A stretch of 64,000 bases of DNA from Sphingomonas citri (GTDB lineage Bacteria > Pseudomonadota > Alphaproteobacteria > Sphingomonadales > Sphingomonadaceae), in contig NZ_JAHXZN010000001.1 in NCBI RefSeq assembly GCF_019429485.1, positions 1,116,001 to 1,180,000 of the forward strand. Direction: 5' to 3'. Made by a program: the position numbers and the translations under genes. Position 1 is the stretch's first letter. Each line of letters opens with the position of its first letter. Below the pieces are notes generated by a model. The model did not search any database, was not told the DNA's origin, and saw only the letters and a program-made list of their open reading frames with translations. Positions 34,734 through 43,105 of this stretch are shown here, in pieces.

Positions 34734-35984
34734 TCACCCGAAGGTCTCCACCGCCTCCACGATCACCGCAAAGACCCGATCGAGATCGTCCGCCCCGGTG
34801 CAATAGGGCGGCATGACGTAGAGCGTGTCGCCGAGCGGGCGCAGCAGCACGTCGCGCTCGCGAAAGAAGGCCATCAGCAGCGGCGCGCGGTCGGACAGGT
34901 AGCCTGCCCCCTCCCCCAGCTCGAGCGCCGCGATCGTGCCGAGCGAGCGCGCGCCACTCACCTCCGGCAAGGCGGAGAGCGCTGCCACGCGCTCGGCCTG
35001 CGCCGTTGCCAGCGCGGCGATCCGCTCGCGCACCGGCTCGTCGCGCCAGATCGCGAGATTGGCGCAGGCGGCGGCGCACGCGATCGGGTTGGCGGTGTAG
35101 CTCGACGAGTGGAAGAACATCCGCGCGCGATCTGTGCTGCGATGCGCCTCGAACAGCGGCTCGGTCGCCATCGTCACCGCGAGTGGCACCGCACCGCCGG
35201 TCAGCCCCTTGGAGAGGCAGAGGATGTCGGGGACTACCCCGGCCTGCTCGCACGCCAGCAGCGTGCCGGTGCGGCCCCAGCCGGTCATCACCTCGTCGGC
35301 GATGAAGAGCACGCCGTGACGCACGCAGATCGCGCGCATCTCGGCGAGTACCGAGGGCGGATAGAACAGCATGCCGCCCGCGCCGAGCACCAGCGGCTCG
35401 ACGATGAAGGCCGCCGCGCCGGCCGCGCACGCCTGCTCCAGCGAGTCGAGCGTCGCCTGCTCCGCGCCCGCCGCGGGAAACGGGATCGTGCCGACGTCGA
35501 ACAGCAGCGGCGCGTAGGGCCGGTTGAACACGCCGCGCGCCCCGACCGACATCGCGCCGATCGTGTCACCGTGATAGCTGTGCGCCATCACCAAGATGCG
35601 GTCGCGCGGCTCACCGCGCGCGTGCCAATATCCCAGCGCCATCTTGAGCGCGACCTCGACGCTGGTCGAGCCCGAGTCGGAGAAGAAGACGCGGGTCAGC
35701 TCCGCCGGCATGATCGCAGTCAAACCGCGCGCCAGCGCCTCGGCGGGCTCGTGCGTCCAGCCGGCGAAGATGATCTGGTCGAGCCGCTCGGCCTGATCGC
35801 GGATCGCGGCGACGATGCGCGGGTGGTTGTGGCCGTGCGTCGTCACCCACCAGGAGGAGATCGCGTCGATGACGCGGCGATCGTCGGCGGTGTGCAGCGC
35901 CGCGCCTTCGCCGCGGGTGACGAGCGGGATCGGCTCGCCCAGGCCGTGCTGGGTGAAGGGATGCCAGACCGGCGAGCCGCTCAT
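34734..35984 (-). CDS. bioA: Adenosylmethionine-8-amino-7-oxononanoate aminotransferase
   Basis: 416-residue class III PLP aminotransferase that makes 7,8-diaminopelargonate from KAPA, with S-adenosylmethionine as donor. 'WHPFTQHG' at the N-terminus and '[16 protein letters not shown]' are BioA-specific; the cofactor site is Asp230 ([14 protein letters not shown]) and Schiff-base Lys259 ([11 protein letters not shown]). Its ATG overlaps the bioD stop by 3 bases. Last gene of the bioF-bioD-bioA operon. Confidence 0.97.
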   Translation of the reverse strand: MSGSPVWHPFTQHGLGEPIPLVTRGEGAALHTADDRRVIDAISSWWVTTHGHNHPRIVAAIRDQAERLDQIIFAGWTHEPAEALARGLTAIMPAELTRVFFSDSGSTSVEVALKMALGYWHARGEPRDRILVMAHSYHGDTIGAMSVGARGVFNRPYAPLLFDVGTIPFPAAGAEQATLDSLEQACAAGAAAFIVEPLVLGAGGMLFYPPSVLAEMRAICVRHGVLFIADEVMTGWGRTGTLLACEQAGVVPDILCLSKGLTGGAVPLAVTMATEPLFEAHRSTDRARMFFHSSSYTANPIACAAACANLAIWRDEPVRERIAALATAQAERVAALSALPEVSGARSLGTIAALELGEGAGYLSDRAPLLMAFFRERDVLLRPLGDTLYVMPPYCTGADDLDRVFAVIVEAVETFG

Positions 35985-36601
35985 CGGAACGCCGCCGCGT
36001 CGAAGGCGGCGGCGAACGCGGCCGCCAGCGTGGTCGAATCGAGCCGTTCCAGCAGTGGCAGCCGACCGAGGCGGCGGACGCGGCCGATCGCCGCGATCGT
36101 CGCCTCGCTATCCTCCTGCGCCTCGCCGACGAAGGCAACGCCGAGCAGCGGCACGCCGCGCGCGCGCAGCGCCTCGATCGAGAGCAGACTATGGTTGATC
36201 GTGCCCAGCGCCGTGCGCGCCACCAGCACCGCGGGGCAGCCCCAGCGCGCGATCTGGTCGGCGAACAGCCAGTCGCGCGTCAGCGGCACCAGCGCCCCGC
36301 CCGCGCCCTCCACCACGAGATCGCCGTCGAGAGGGGGTAGCACCAGCCGCGCGGGATCGATCGCGACCTCGTCGAGCTCGGCGGCGCGGTGCGGCGAGCA
36401 GGGCGTGGTGAGCCGATAGGCTTCGGGCACGATCCGCGCGCGGGGGACGCCGAGCGCCTCGACGCTGGCGGCATCGCTGCCGTCGTCCAGCCCCGCCTGC
36501 ACGGGCTTCCAGTAGGAGGCGCCGAGCGCGACCGTCAGGGCCGCGGCGAACACGGTCTTGCCCACGTCGGTGTCGGTGCCGGTCACCGCGATCACGCTCA
36601 T
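35981..36601 (-). CDS. bioD: Dethiobiotin synthetase
   Basis: 206 residues. ATP-dependent carboxylase that closes the ureido ring of dethiobiotin. The P-loop is [17 protein letters not shown] (residues 6-22), then [15 protein letters not shown] with the catalytic Lys, PHRAAELD and [12 protein letters not shown], all standard for BioD. Start overlaps the bioF stop (ATGA) and stop overlaps bioA. A normal, complete gene. Confidence 0.96.
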   Translation of the reverse strand: MSVIAVTGTDTDVGKTVFAAALTVALGASYWKPVQAGLDDGSDAASVEALGVPRARIVPEAYRLTTPCSPHRAAELDEVAIDPARLVLPPLDGDLVVEGAGGALVPLTRDWLFADQIARWGCPAVLVARTALGTINHSLLSIEALRARGVPLLGVAFVGEAQEDSEATIAAIGRVRRLGRLPLLERLDSTTLAAAFAAAFDAAAFR

Positions 36602-37719
36602 CGCCGCGCCTCCGCCACTGCCACGGCGAGCGCGTCGATGTCCGCGGTGCCGACGTGGAGCGTCAGCGACAGCCGCAGCCGCGCGCTTCCCGCCGGCACG
36701 GTTGGCGGTCGGATCGCGCGCACGTCGAACCCGGCGCGCTGCACCGCGACGGCGAGGTCGAGCGCGGCGCGGTCGTCGCCGACCAGCAGCGGCATGACCT
36801 GGGTCCACGTCACGGTGGCGCCGAGCGGCCCGAGCCGCGCACTGGCGTGCGCGATCAGCGCGTGCAGCCGCTCGCGCCGCTCGGGCTCATCGGCGAGCAT
36901 CGCCAGCGCGGCGCGCGCCACCGCGGCGGCGAGCGGCGCGGGCGCGGTCGAGAAGATGAAGGGTCGCGCGCGGGCCACCAGGAAGTCGCGCACCAGCCGT
37001 GAGCAACACACCAGCGCGCCTTCGCAGCCCAGCGCCTTGCCGAAGGTCTTGAGCGTGATGACGTTCTCGCGCCCGTCTAGCGTATCGGCGAGGCCGCGGC
37101 CGCGCTCGCCCCACACGCCGGTAGCGTGCGCCTCGTCGATCACCAGCATCGCGTCGTGGCGCTCGGCGACCGCGGCGAGATCGGCCAGCGGGGCGCGATC
37201 GCCGTCCATGCTGTACAGGCTCTCCACCGCGATCCAGGGCGTGCCGGTGCCACCGCGGGCCCGCCACGCCGCGACGGTCGTGTCGACCGCGTCCGCGTCG
37301 TTGTGCGGCGTGGCCACGGTCTCGGCCCGCCCCAGCCGCATCCCGTCGTGCGCGCTGGCGTGGACGAGCGAGTCGTACACCAGCAGGTCGCCCGCCTGGG
37401 GCAGCGCCGCGAACAGCGCGGTGTTGGCGGCATAGCCGCTGCCGAAGAACAGCGCCGCGGCGCTGCCGAAGAACCGCGCGCCTTCCGCCTCCAGCGCCTC
37501 GTGTTCGGGATCGTTGCCGCGGAGCAGCCGCGATCCCCCGGAGCCAAGCGCGACGCCGCGCTCCAGCGCCGCCGTCGCCGCCGCACGCAGCCGCGGCGCC
37601 GCGGCGAGTGCGAGATAGTCGTTCGAGGAGAAGTCCACGCCGCGCCGCGGTGCGAGCGTGCGGAGCCGGTCGCGCGCGGCGAGCGCGGCGAGATGATCAC
37701 GGTGCGAGGCGAGCAGCAT
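36598..37719 (-). CDS. bioF: 8-amino-7-oxononanoate synthase
   Basis: 373-residue PLP enzyme that condenses pimeloyl-ACP/CoA with alanine to KAPA. Motifs: [50 protein letters not shown] and the PLP lysine Lys228 in [16 protein letters not shown] 37719 is the first gene start of the operon; the 105-bp gap upstream is shared with a divergent DUF4336 gene. bioB is not in this window. Confidence 0.95.
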   Translation of the reverse strand: MLLASHRDHLAALAARDRLRTLAPRRGVDFSSNDYLALAAAPRLRAAATAALERGVALGSGGSRLLRGNDPEHEALEAEGARFFGSAAALFFGSGYAANTALFAALPQAGDLLVYDSLVHASAHDGMRLGRAETVATPHNDADAVDTTVAAWRARGGTGTPWIAVESLYSMDGDRAPLADLAAVAERHDAMLVIDEAHATGVWGERGRGLADTLDGRENVITLKTFGKALGCEGALVCCSRLVRDFLVARARPFIFSTAPAPLAAAVARAALAMLADEPERRERLHALIAHASARLGPLGATVTWTQVMPLLVGDDRAALDLAVAVQRAGFDVRAIRPPTVPAGSARLRLSLTLHVGTADIDALAVAVAEARR

Positions 37720-37824
37720 CGCTGCGCCTATAAGTCCTGTCGTCGCAGAAAGGCCAGCCGGCGCGGCGAGCCGCGGCTGCGGCGAGACGCGGCACGGCGC
37801 GGCGCGCGCGACGTTGTCTCCGTC

Positions 37825-38643
37825 ATGACACGACGCTCTTACCCTGTCGCCGCCCCTACGCTCGCCGCGGTCGCCGTCGCGGGCGCACTCGCCGGCTATC
37901 TCTACGCCAGCCGGCGTGCCGCTTCGCCGGCCACCTATCCGCCGCTCGACGTGCCCAAGCCGCTCGCGGACGATATCTGGCTGGTCGATAGCGGGCCGAT
38001 CCACGCCGGCGGTCTGACGCTACCGGTGCGCATGACGGTGGTCCGGCTCGACGATGGCGCACTGCTGCTCCACTCGCCCACGCCTTACACGCCGGCGCTG
38101 GCCGCGGCGCTGGAAGCGCTCGGGCCGGTCCAGCATCTGGTCGCGCCCAACGTAGCGCATTGGACCTATCTGCCGCGCTGGCAGCGCGCCTTCCCGCGCG
38201 CGACCTTGTGGGCCGCACCCGGTCTCGCCGAGCGGGCGCAGGTGCGTCGCGCCGGCTTGCGGATCGACTCGATACTAAGCGAGGAGGCGCCGCCCGCCTG
38301 GGCGGGCGCGATCGACCAGGGCGTGATCGAAGGTGGTGCCGGCTTCCGCGAGACCTGGTTCCTGCACCGCGCCACGCGCACGCTGATCCTCACCGATCTG
38401 GTGCAGAACCTCGAACCGGAGCGGCTGCCCGCGATCACCGCGCTCGTCGCTCGCGCGACCCGCGGCACCGCGGGTACCACGCCACTCTACCTGCGCGCGG
38501 CGCTGCGGCTCGGCGGCGAGCCGATGCGCGCGGCGATCCGAGCGATGGTAGCGCTGGCGCCCGAGCGCGTGGTGATGGCGCACGGCGCACCCTTCGCGAG
38601 CGGCGGCGCGGGCCGCCTCAAGGGTGCGTTCGCCTGGGTGTGA
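37825..38643 (+). CDS. DUF4336 protein with membrane anchor
   Basis: 272 residues. An N-terminal hydrophobic segment (TLAAVAVAGALAGYLYASRR) suggests a membrane anchor or signal. The body matches DUF4336, a metallo-beta-lactamase-like fold: YPPLDVPKPLADDIWLVDSG, LLLHSPTPYTPAL, HLVAPNVAHWTYLPRWQRAFP and 'RTLILTDLVQNLEPE'. The usual metal-binding HxHxDH of the superfamily is not present, so hydrolase activity is doubtful. It is divergent from bioF and nearly touches the convergent dehydrogenase gene (7-base gap). Function unknown. Confidence 0.78.
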   Translation: MTRRSYPVAAPTLAAVAVAGALAGYLYASRRAASPATYPPLDVPKPLADDIWLVDSGPIHAGGLTLPVRMTVVRLDDGALLLHSPTPYTPALAAALEALGPVQHLVAPNVAHWTYLPRWQRAFPRATLWAAPGLAERAQVRRAGLRIDSILSEEAPPAWAGAIDQGVIEGGAGFRETWFLHRATRTLILTDLVQNLEPERLPAITALVARATRGTAGTTPLYLRAALRLGGEPMRAAIRAMVALAPERVVMAHGAPFASGGAGRLKGAFAWV

Positions 38644-38650
38644 GCATCGC

Positions 38651-39664
38651 TCAGTCGAAGCGGACGATCGCCTTCAGCACGGAGTCGGCCGCGTCGATCA
38701 GCTCGGGCAATCGTCGCGGCAGGTCCGCCGCCCCGACGCTGTGGCTGTGGAGCGCGTCGGTGGCGATCGTGCCGTCGCGGATCGCGGCGATGACGCGCGC
38801 GAAATCGGCGGCGAGCGCGTTGCGGCTGGCGATCAGCGTCGTCTCGCGCTTGTGAAACTCGGGATCGGCGAAGACCAGGTCACCTTTGACCACGCTCACC
38901 AGCACGTAGGAGCCCCCGTGCGCGACCTGGTGGAGCCCATCGCACATCGCGGCGAGATTGCCCGTGGCGTCGAACACCGTCTCGAAGAAGTCGCCACCGG
39001 TCATCGCCGCGAAGCGCGCCTGCGCCATATCGTCGGCGAGCACCAGCGAGTCGAAGCCGAAGTCGCGCGCGGCGCGGTCCAGCCGCGGCTGGCGCGAGTC
39101 GCACAGCGTCACTGCGGCGCCGTCCAGCCGCGCGAACAGAGCGGTGGCGAGGCCGATCGGTCCCGCCCCCTTCACCAGCACGCGGCTACCCGCTCGCAGG
39201 CGCGCGCGCGCCGCGGCATGCGCGCCGATCGCGAGGAACTCGACCATCGCCGCCTGCTCCGGCGTGAGCCCGGTGGCGTCGATCGCGGCGCTCTCGGGCA
39301 CTGCGATCAGCTCGGCCATGCCGCCGTCGGTGTGGACGCCGAGCACCGCGATACGAGCGCAGCAATTGGGCTTGCCGGCGCGACAGGCGACGCAATGCCC
39401 GCAGGCGAGGTACGGATTGATCGTCACCGCTTGGCCCGGACGGAAGGCGGAGCCCAGTGGCGCCTCGACCACCTCGCCGGCCAGCTCATGCCCCATCACG
39501 CGGGGATAGCTGAGGAACGGCTGGTTGCCGGCATAGATGTGGTAATCGGTGCCGCACAGGCCGACGCGCCGGATCCGCACCAGCAACGCGTCGCTCGCGC
39601 GCCTCGGCGGCTCGCGCTCGGCGACGCGCAGCGCCAGCGGTCGTTCGCAGATGATCGTCAGCAC
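38651..39664 (-). CDS. Zinc-dependent alcohol dehydrogenase family protein (RspB/YjjN-like)
   Basis: 337 residues of the medium-chain dehydrogenase family. Catalytic zinc ligands: Cys37 in VGLCGTDYHIYAG and His59-Glu60 in MGHELAG. Structural zinc cysteines are Cys88, 91, 94 and 102 in ACGHCVACRAGKPNCC, and the Rossmann loop is VKGAGPIGLATA. The sequence is closest in style to L-galactonate/L-gulonate 5-dehydrogenases and RspB proteins; the sugar acid or polyol substrate is not certain. GTG 39664 gives a standard N-terminus; an upstream GTG at 39700 is possible. Confidence 0.85.
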   Translation of the reverse strand: MLTIICERPLALRVAEREPPRRASDALLVRIRRVGLCGTDYHIYAGNQPFLSYPRVMGHELAGEVVEAPLGSAFRPGQAVTINPYLACGHCVACRAGKPNCCARIAVLGVHTDGGMAELIAVPESAAIDATGLTPEQAAMVEFLAIGAHAAARARLRAGSRVLVKGAGPIGLATALFARLDGAAVTLCDSRQPRLDRAARDFGFDSLVLADDMAQARFAAMTGGDFFETVFDATGNLAAMCDGLHQVAHGGSYVLVSVVKGDLVFADPEFHKRETTLIASRNALAADFARVIAAIRDGTIATDALHSHSVGAADLPRRLPELIDAADSVLKAIVRFD

Positions 39665-40023
39665 GGCGCGGGGCGTCCTTCCGGGCGATGAGCCTTGCAC
39701 CTATGAAATACGACTAACGCTTGTGCAATCACATTCGGACGGCGAACGGCTGTGCCGGGCAGGTCCACGACGGCCGCTCGCAGGAAGACAGAGACGTCGC
39801 GGCCCCACCAGCCCATCAACGATCGATCCGAGCGCGGGGCTCGTCAGCAGTGCCGCTGGAACCCGCATGCTATCGTCGCGATGCTCAGGTGTGCGCCGCG
39901 AACAAGACGACGGCGACCGAGCGCGACGTCCATGCCGGCTTCCTGCTGCCCGGCCTGGAGCTGCTCACCGCGGAGTCGGAGGAAGAGGACGGGCTGTTCT
40001 AAGCGGCGCCGGCGCCGCCGCGC
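39665..40023. other. 359-bp spacer between dehydrogenase and proS, no clear gene
   Basis: No confident gene. On the plus strand a short frame (39889-40002, GTG start) encodes 37 residues ending ELLTAESEEEDGLF; the acidic tail looks protein-like but there is no good ribosome site. At 40003-40018 lies a perfect 16-bp palindrome GCGGCGCCGGCGCCGC, 5 bases beyond the proS stop on the minus strand, which might act as a weak terminator. The dehydrogenase promoter must lie near 39665-39760, where the DNA is less GC-rich. Confidence 0.4.
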
Positions 40024-41556
40024 TCAATAGGCCCGGCCGACCAGCACGCGTTCCACCGCGGGCGCATCGGTGAAGACGCAGGTGCCGTCCGCCGGTGCCT
40101 GATCGATCGGTGCGTTGCGCAGCGTCAGCTTGAGCGCCTTGAGCTTCTCCACCACCGCGTCGAGCGCCACCCCCGTGGGGCGCGCCCATTGCACCTCGAG
40201 CCAGCCCGGGTTGCGCGCCTCGGGCGCGAAATGCGCCGCCACCGCGGCCCAGTCGCTCGCCGGAGTGATCCCCGTGCGCAGCCGCGCGGCGGCCTCGTCG
40301 TATAGCGCCTGCTGGACCGCCTCGAGCAACGCGGGCGCCTCGGCCGCGAGCGCGTCGCGCGGCATCGCCACGCTGTCGAGCTTGCCGTCGGCGCGGTACA
40401 GCCGGTCGCGACGGATCAGCGAGACGTTGCCGGCCGCCATGTCGCGCCCGCCCACCTCGATCACCAGCGGCGCGCCCTTCTTGACCCAGCCCCAGCGCTT
40501 GGTGGTCGACTTCACCGGCTTGAGATCGAGCAAGGCGCGCAGCGGCTCGCCCAGCGCGCTCTGCCGCGCCAGCGCCTGCTGCAGCTCGCGGCAATAGGTC
40601 ACCAGCGCCTCGTCCTCGGGCGTGTCGCGCAGCATCGGCACGATCACCACCTGCCACGGCGCGACGCGCGGCGGCACGCGCATCCCGTCGTCGTCGCCGT
40701 GGACCATGATCAGCGCGCCGATCGTCCGCGTGGACACGCCCCAGCTGGTCGTGTGGGCCAGCTCCAGCTCGCCCGCGTTGTTCTGAAAGCGGATGTTCTG
40801 CGCGCTGGCGAAGTTGGTGCCGAGGAAATGCGAGGTGCCCGCCTGGAGCGCCTTGCCGTCCTGCATCATCGCCTCGATCGAATAGGTCGCGACCGCGCCG
40901 GGGAAGCGCTCGTTCTCGGGCTTCTCGCCGGCGACCACCGGCAGCGCGAGGTCGCTCTCGGCGAAGTCGCGATACACCTCGAGCATCCGCAGCGTCTCCG
41001 CGCGTGCCTCCTCGGCCGAGGCGTGCGCGGTATGCCCCTCCTGCCACAGGAACTCGGCGGTGCGCAGGAACATGCGCGTGCGCATCTCCCAGCGGACCAC
41101 GTTGGCCCATTGGTTGATCAGCACCGGCAGGTCGCGCCACGACTGCACCCAACGCGCGAAGGCGTGGCCGATCACCGTCTCCGAGGTCGGCCGGACGACC
41201 AGCGGCTCCTCCAGCTTCGCCTCCGGATCGGGCACCAGCCCGCCTTTGCCGTCGGCGATCAGGCGATGATGGGTGACCACCGCCATCTCCTTGGCGAAGC
41301 CCTCGACGTGCGCGGCCTCCTGCTCGAAATAGGAGAGCGGGATGAAGACGGGGAAATAGCAATTCTCGTGCCCGGTCGCCTTGATGCGATCATCGAGCAG
41401 GCGCTGGATCCGCTCCCAGATGCCGTAGCCCCATGGCCGGATCACCATGCAGCCGCGCACGCCGGACTCCTCGGCCATGTCGGCCTCGGCGATGACGGAC
41501 TGGTACCAGGCGGCGAAATCGGCCTCGCGGGTGACGGGGAGAGCGTGCTTGATCAT
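40024..41556 (-). CDS. proS: Prolyl-tRNA synthetase, eukaryote/archaeal-like type
   Basis: 510-residue class II synthetase that charges tRNA-Pro. Class II motifs are visible: motif 2 region VLINQWANVVRWEMRTRMFL with TAEFLWQEGHTAH, motif 3 GTSHFLGTNFA...TSWGVSTRTIGALIMVHGDDDG. The length, lack of the large bacterial editing insert, and a C-terminal extension ending in tyrosine (VLVGRAY) mark the eukaryote/archaeal-like ProRS architecture, found in a minority of bacteria. ATG 41556 starts right before the conserved HALPVTREADFAAWYQ. Monocistronic. Confidence 0.95.
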   Translation of the reverse strand: MIKHALPVTREADFAAWYQSVIAEADMAEESGVRGCMVIRPWGYGIWERIQRLLDDRIKATGHENCYFPVFIPLSYFEQEAAHVEGFAKEMAVVTHHRLIADGKGGLVPDPEAKLEEPLVVRPTSETVIGHAFARWVQSWRDLPVLINQWANVVRWEMRTRMFLRTAEFLWQEGHTAHASAEEARAETLRMLEVYRDFAESDLALPVVAGEKPENERFPGAVATYSIEAMMQDGKALQAGTSHFLGTNFASAQNIRFQNNAGELELAHTTSWGVSTRTIGALIMVHGDDDGMRVPPRVAPWQVVIVPMLRDTPEDEALVTYCRELQQALARQSALGEPLRALLDLKPVKSTTKRWGWVKKGAPLVIEVGGRDMAAGNVSLIRRDRLYRADGKLDSVAMPRDALAAEAPALLEAVQQALYDEAAARLRTGITPASDWAAVAAHFAPEARNPGWLEVQWARPTGVALDAVVEKLKALKLTLRNAPIDQAPADGTCVFTDAPAVERVLVGRAY

Positions 41557-41609
41557 CGCGCGCCCGTACACGCGAAGCCAGGCATGCGTAAACCGTCGCG
41601 ACGCGAAGC

Positions 41610-42026
41610 TCAGCTGCCGCGATACGTCGAGTAGCCGTAGGGACTAACGGCGACCGGCACGTGATAGTGGGCGGCGGCGTCCGTCACGCTGAACGTGAGC
41701 GTGATCTCGGGGAAGAACGGCTTGGCCGCGGCGTCGGGATAGCGCGTCATGTCGAACGTGAGCCGATAGACGCCGACCGCGATCGTCGCGAGATCGCCGA
41801 TGCGTCGCACGCGCCCGTCCGCGTCGGTGCTCGCCTCGCCGACGCGCTCCCAGCGACCGGTCGCCGACCGACGTTCGAGGCTCACCGGCACGCCCCTTCC
41901 GCCCGTCCCGCGCGCCAGATCGAGCACATGGGTCGACACCTCGGCAGCGCGCGCCGACGTTGTCGTGTCGGCGAGCCCCGCCGCGACGATCACGGCCAGT
42001 AATCCGCTCAGACGCATCGGGAGCAT
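41610..42026 (-). CDS. uraH: Hydroxyisourate hydrolase (transthyretin-like), exported
   Basis: 138 residues. The mature part begins STHVLDLARGTGGRGVPV and ends SPYGYSTYRGS, the N- and C-terminal signatures of 5-hydroxyisourate hydrolase, which opens the ring of the uricase product in purine catabolism. An N-terminal hydrophobic stretch with a likely cleavage after SARA indicates export to the periplasm, known for some bacterial transthyretin-like proteins. ATG 42026 follows AGGCAGG; in-frame ATG 42017 is possible. No uricase or OHCU decarboxylase gene is adjacent. Confidence 0.9.
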   Translation of the reverse strand: MLPMRLSGLLAVIVAAGLADTTTSARAAEVSTHVLDLARGTGGRGVPVSLERRSATGRWERVGEASTDADGRVRRIGDLATIAVGVYRLTFDMTRYPDAAAKPFFPEITLTFSVTDAAAHYHVPVAVSPYGYSTYRGS

Positions 42027-42144
42027 GAGTGACCTGCCTGAAGTGGACCAACTTACGCGTAGCTCACGAGACGGCGCTTCGTTCCCCATGACTCCTCCGA
42101 CACGGGCGTCGCACTTACGTCACCATCGCGCGCCGAAAGCCGCT

Positions 42145-43062
42145 ATGGCGCCCCCCGTGCAATCCGATCGCATCCTGTTCGCCGTCGCGCTGCGGCTCAC
42201 CTCCGTGGCGCTGTTCGCTCTGATGAACACCTGCATCAAGCTCGCCGAGGCGGGCGGCGCGCATCTCGCGGAAATCCTCTTCTGGCGACAGTGCGGTGCG
42301 GCGCTGCTCGTCACCGTCGTGGTCGGCGCGGGGCCGGGTTTCGCGACGCTGCCGACGCGGCGTTTCGGGGCGCATCTCGCGCGCGCGACCGTGGGGCTGA
42401 TCTCGATGGCCTTCACCTTCTACACGCTGACCGTGCTGCCGCTCGCCGAAGCGACGACGATCGGCTTCTCGATGCCGATCTTCGCGACGGTGCTCGGCGC
42501 GCTGGTGCTGAAGGAGCCGACCGGATGGCGCCGCTGGGCGGCGGTGGCCGTAGGCTTCACCGGCGTCGTCATCGTGGCGCAGCCGGGCGGCCATGAGATC
42601 CCGCTCCACGGCGCGCTGAGCGGCCTGCTCGCGGCGGTGCTGACCGCGGTGGTGACGATCCTGCTGCGCACGATCGGTCGTACCGAGAAGCCGCTCACCA
42701 CCGTCTTCTGGTTCTCGACGCTCTCGCTGGTGCCGCTCGGCATCGCCTACGCGATCTGGGCGCAGCCGCATACGCCGTGGCTCTGGCTCGTTCTCGTGAC
42801 GTGCGGGCTGTTCGGCGGCGCGGCGCAGGTGGCGATGACGAGTTCGCTGAGCTTCGGTCCGGTCTCGGCGGTGGTGCCGATGGATTATACCTCGCTGCTC
42901 TGGGCGACGTTGCTCGGCTGGCTGGTGTTCGATCATCTTCCTGACCAAGCGACCTGGGTCGGTGCGCCGGTCATCGTCGCGGCGGGGCTGTACATCGTCT
43001 GGCGCGAGCACGTCCGCCGCCGCGAGGAGACGCGACAGACGATGGCGCAGGGGATCGGGTGA
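42145..43062 (+). CDS. EamA/DMT-family transporter
   Basis: 305-residue inner-membrane protein with ten predicted helices in two EamA repeats (RhaT/YdcZ drug/metabolite transporter superfamily). Family features: LTSVALFALMNTCIKLAEAG in helix 1, MAFTFYTLTVLPLAEATTIGF in helix 3-4 and the repeat-2 counterpart FGPVSAVVPMDYTSLLWATL. The substrate is unknown. It is divergent from the hydroxyisourate hydrolase gene across 118 bp; purine-related transport would be only a guess from proximity. Confidence 0.88.
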   Translation: MAPPVQSDRILFAVALRLTSVALFALMNTCIKLAEAGGAHLAEILFWRQCGAALLVTVVVGAGPGFATLPTRRFGAHLARATVGLISMAFTFYTLTVLPLAEATTIGFSMPIFATVLGALVLKEPTGWRRWAAVAVGFTGVVIVAQPGGHEIPLHGALSGLLAAVLTAVVTILLRTIGRTEKPLTTVFWFSTLSLVPLGIAYAIWAQPHTPWLWLVLVTCGLFGGAAQVAMTSSLSFGPVSAVVPMDYTSLLWATLLGWLVFDHLPDQATWVGAPVIVAAGLYIVWREHVRRREETRQTMAQGIG

Positions 43063-43105
43063 GACGCCGCGGTTCACGCGCCCACGACTCCGACGAGACC
43101 AATCG

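Noticed and set aside
37825..38643. Calling the DUF4336 protein a beta-lactamase.
   Set aside because: The superfamily's HxHxDH metal site is absent, so no hydrolase claim is made.
39721..40002. A 93-codon frame from TTG in the gap before proS.
   Set aside because: No ribosome site and no internal ATG; only the last 37 residues look protein-like. Described as part of the spacer instead of a gene.
42145..43062. Assigning the EamA protein as a purine or urate transporter because of uraH next to it.
   Set aside because: The family is too broad and the genes are divergent; proximity alone does not support a substrate.
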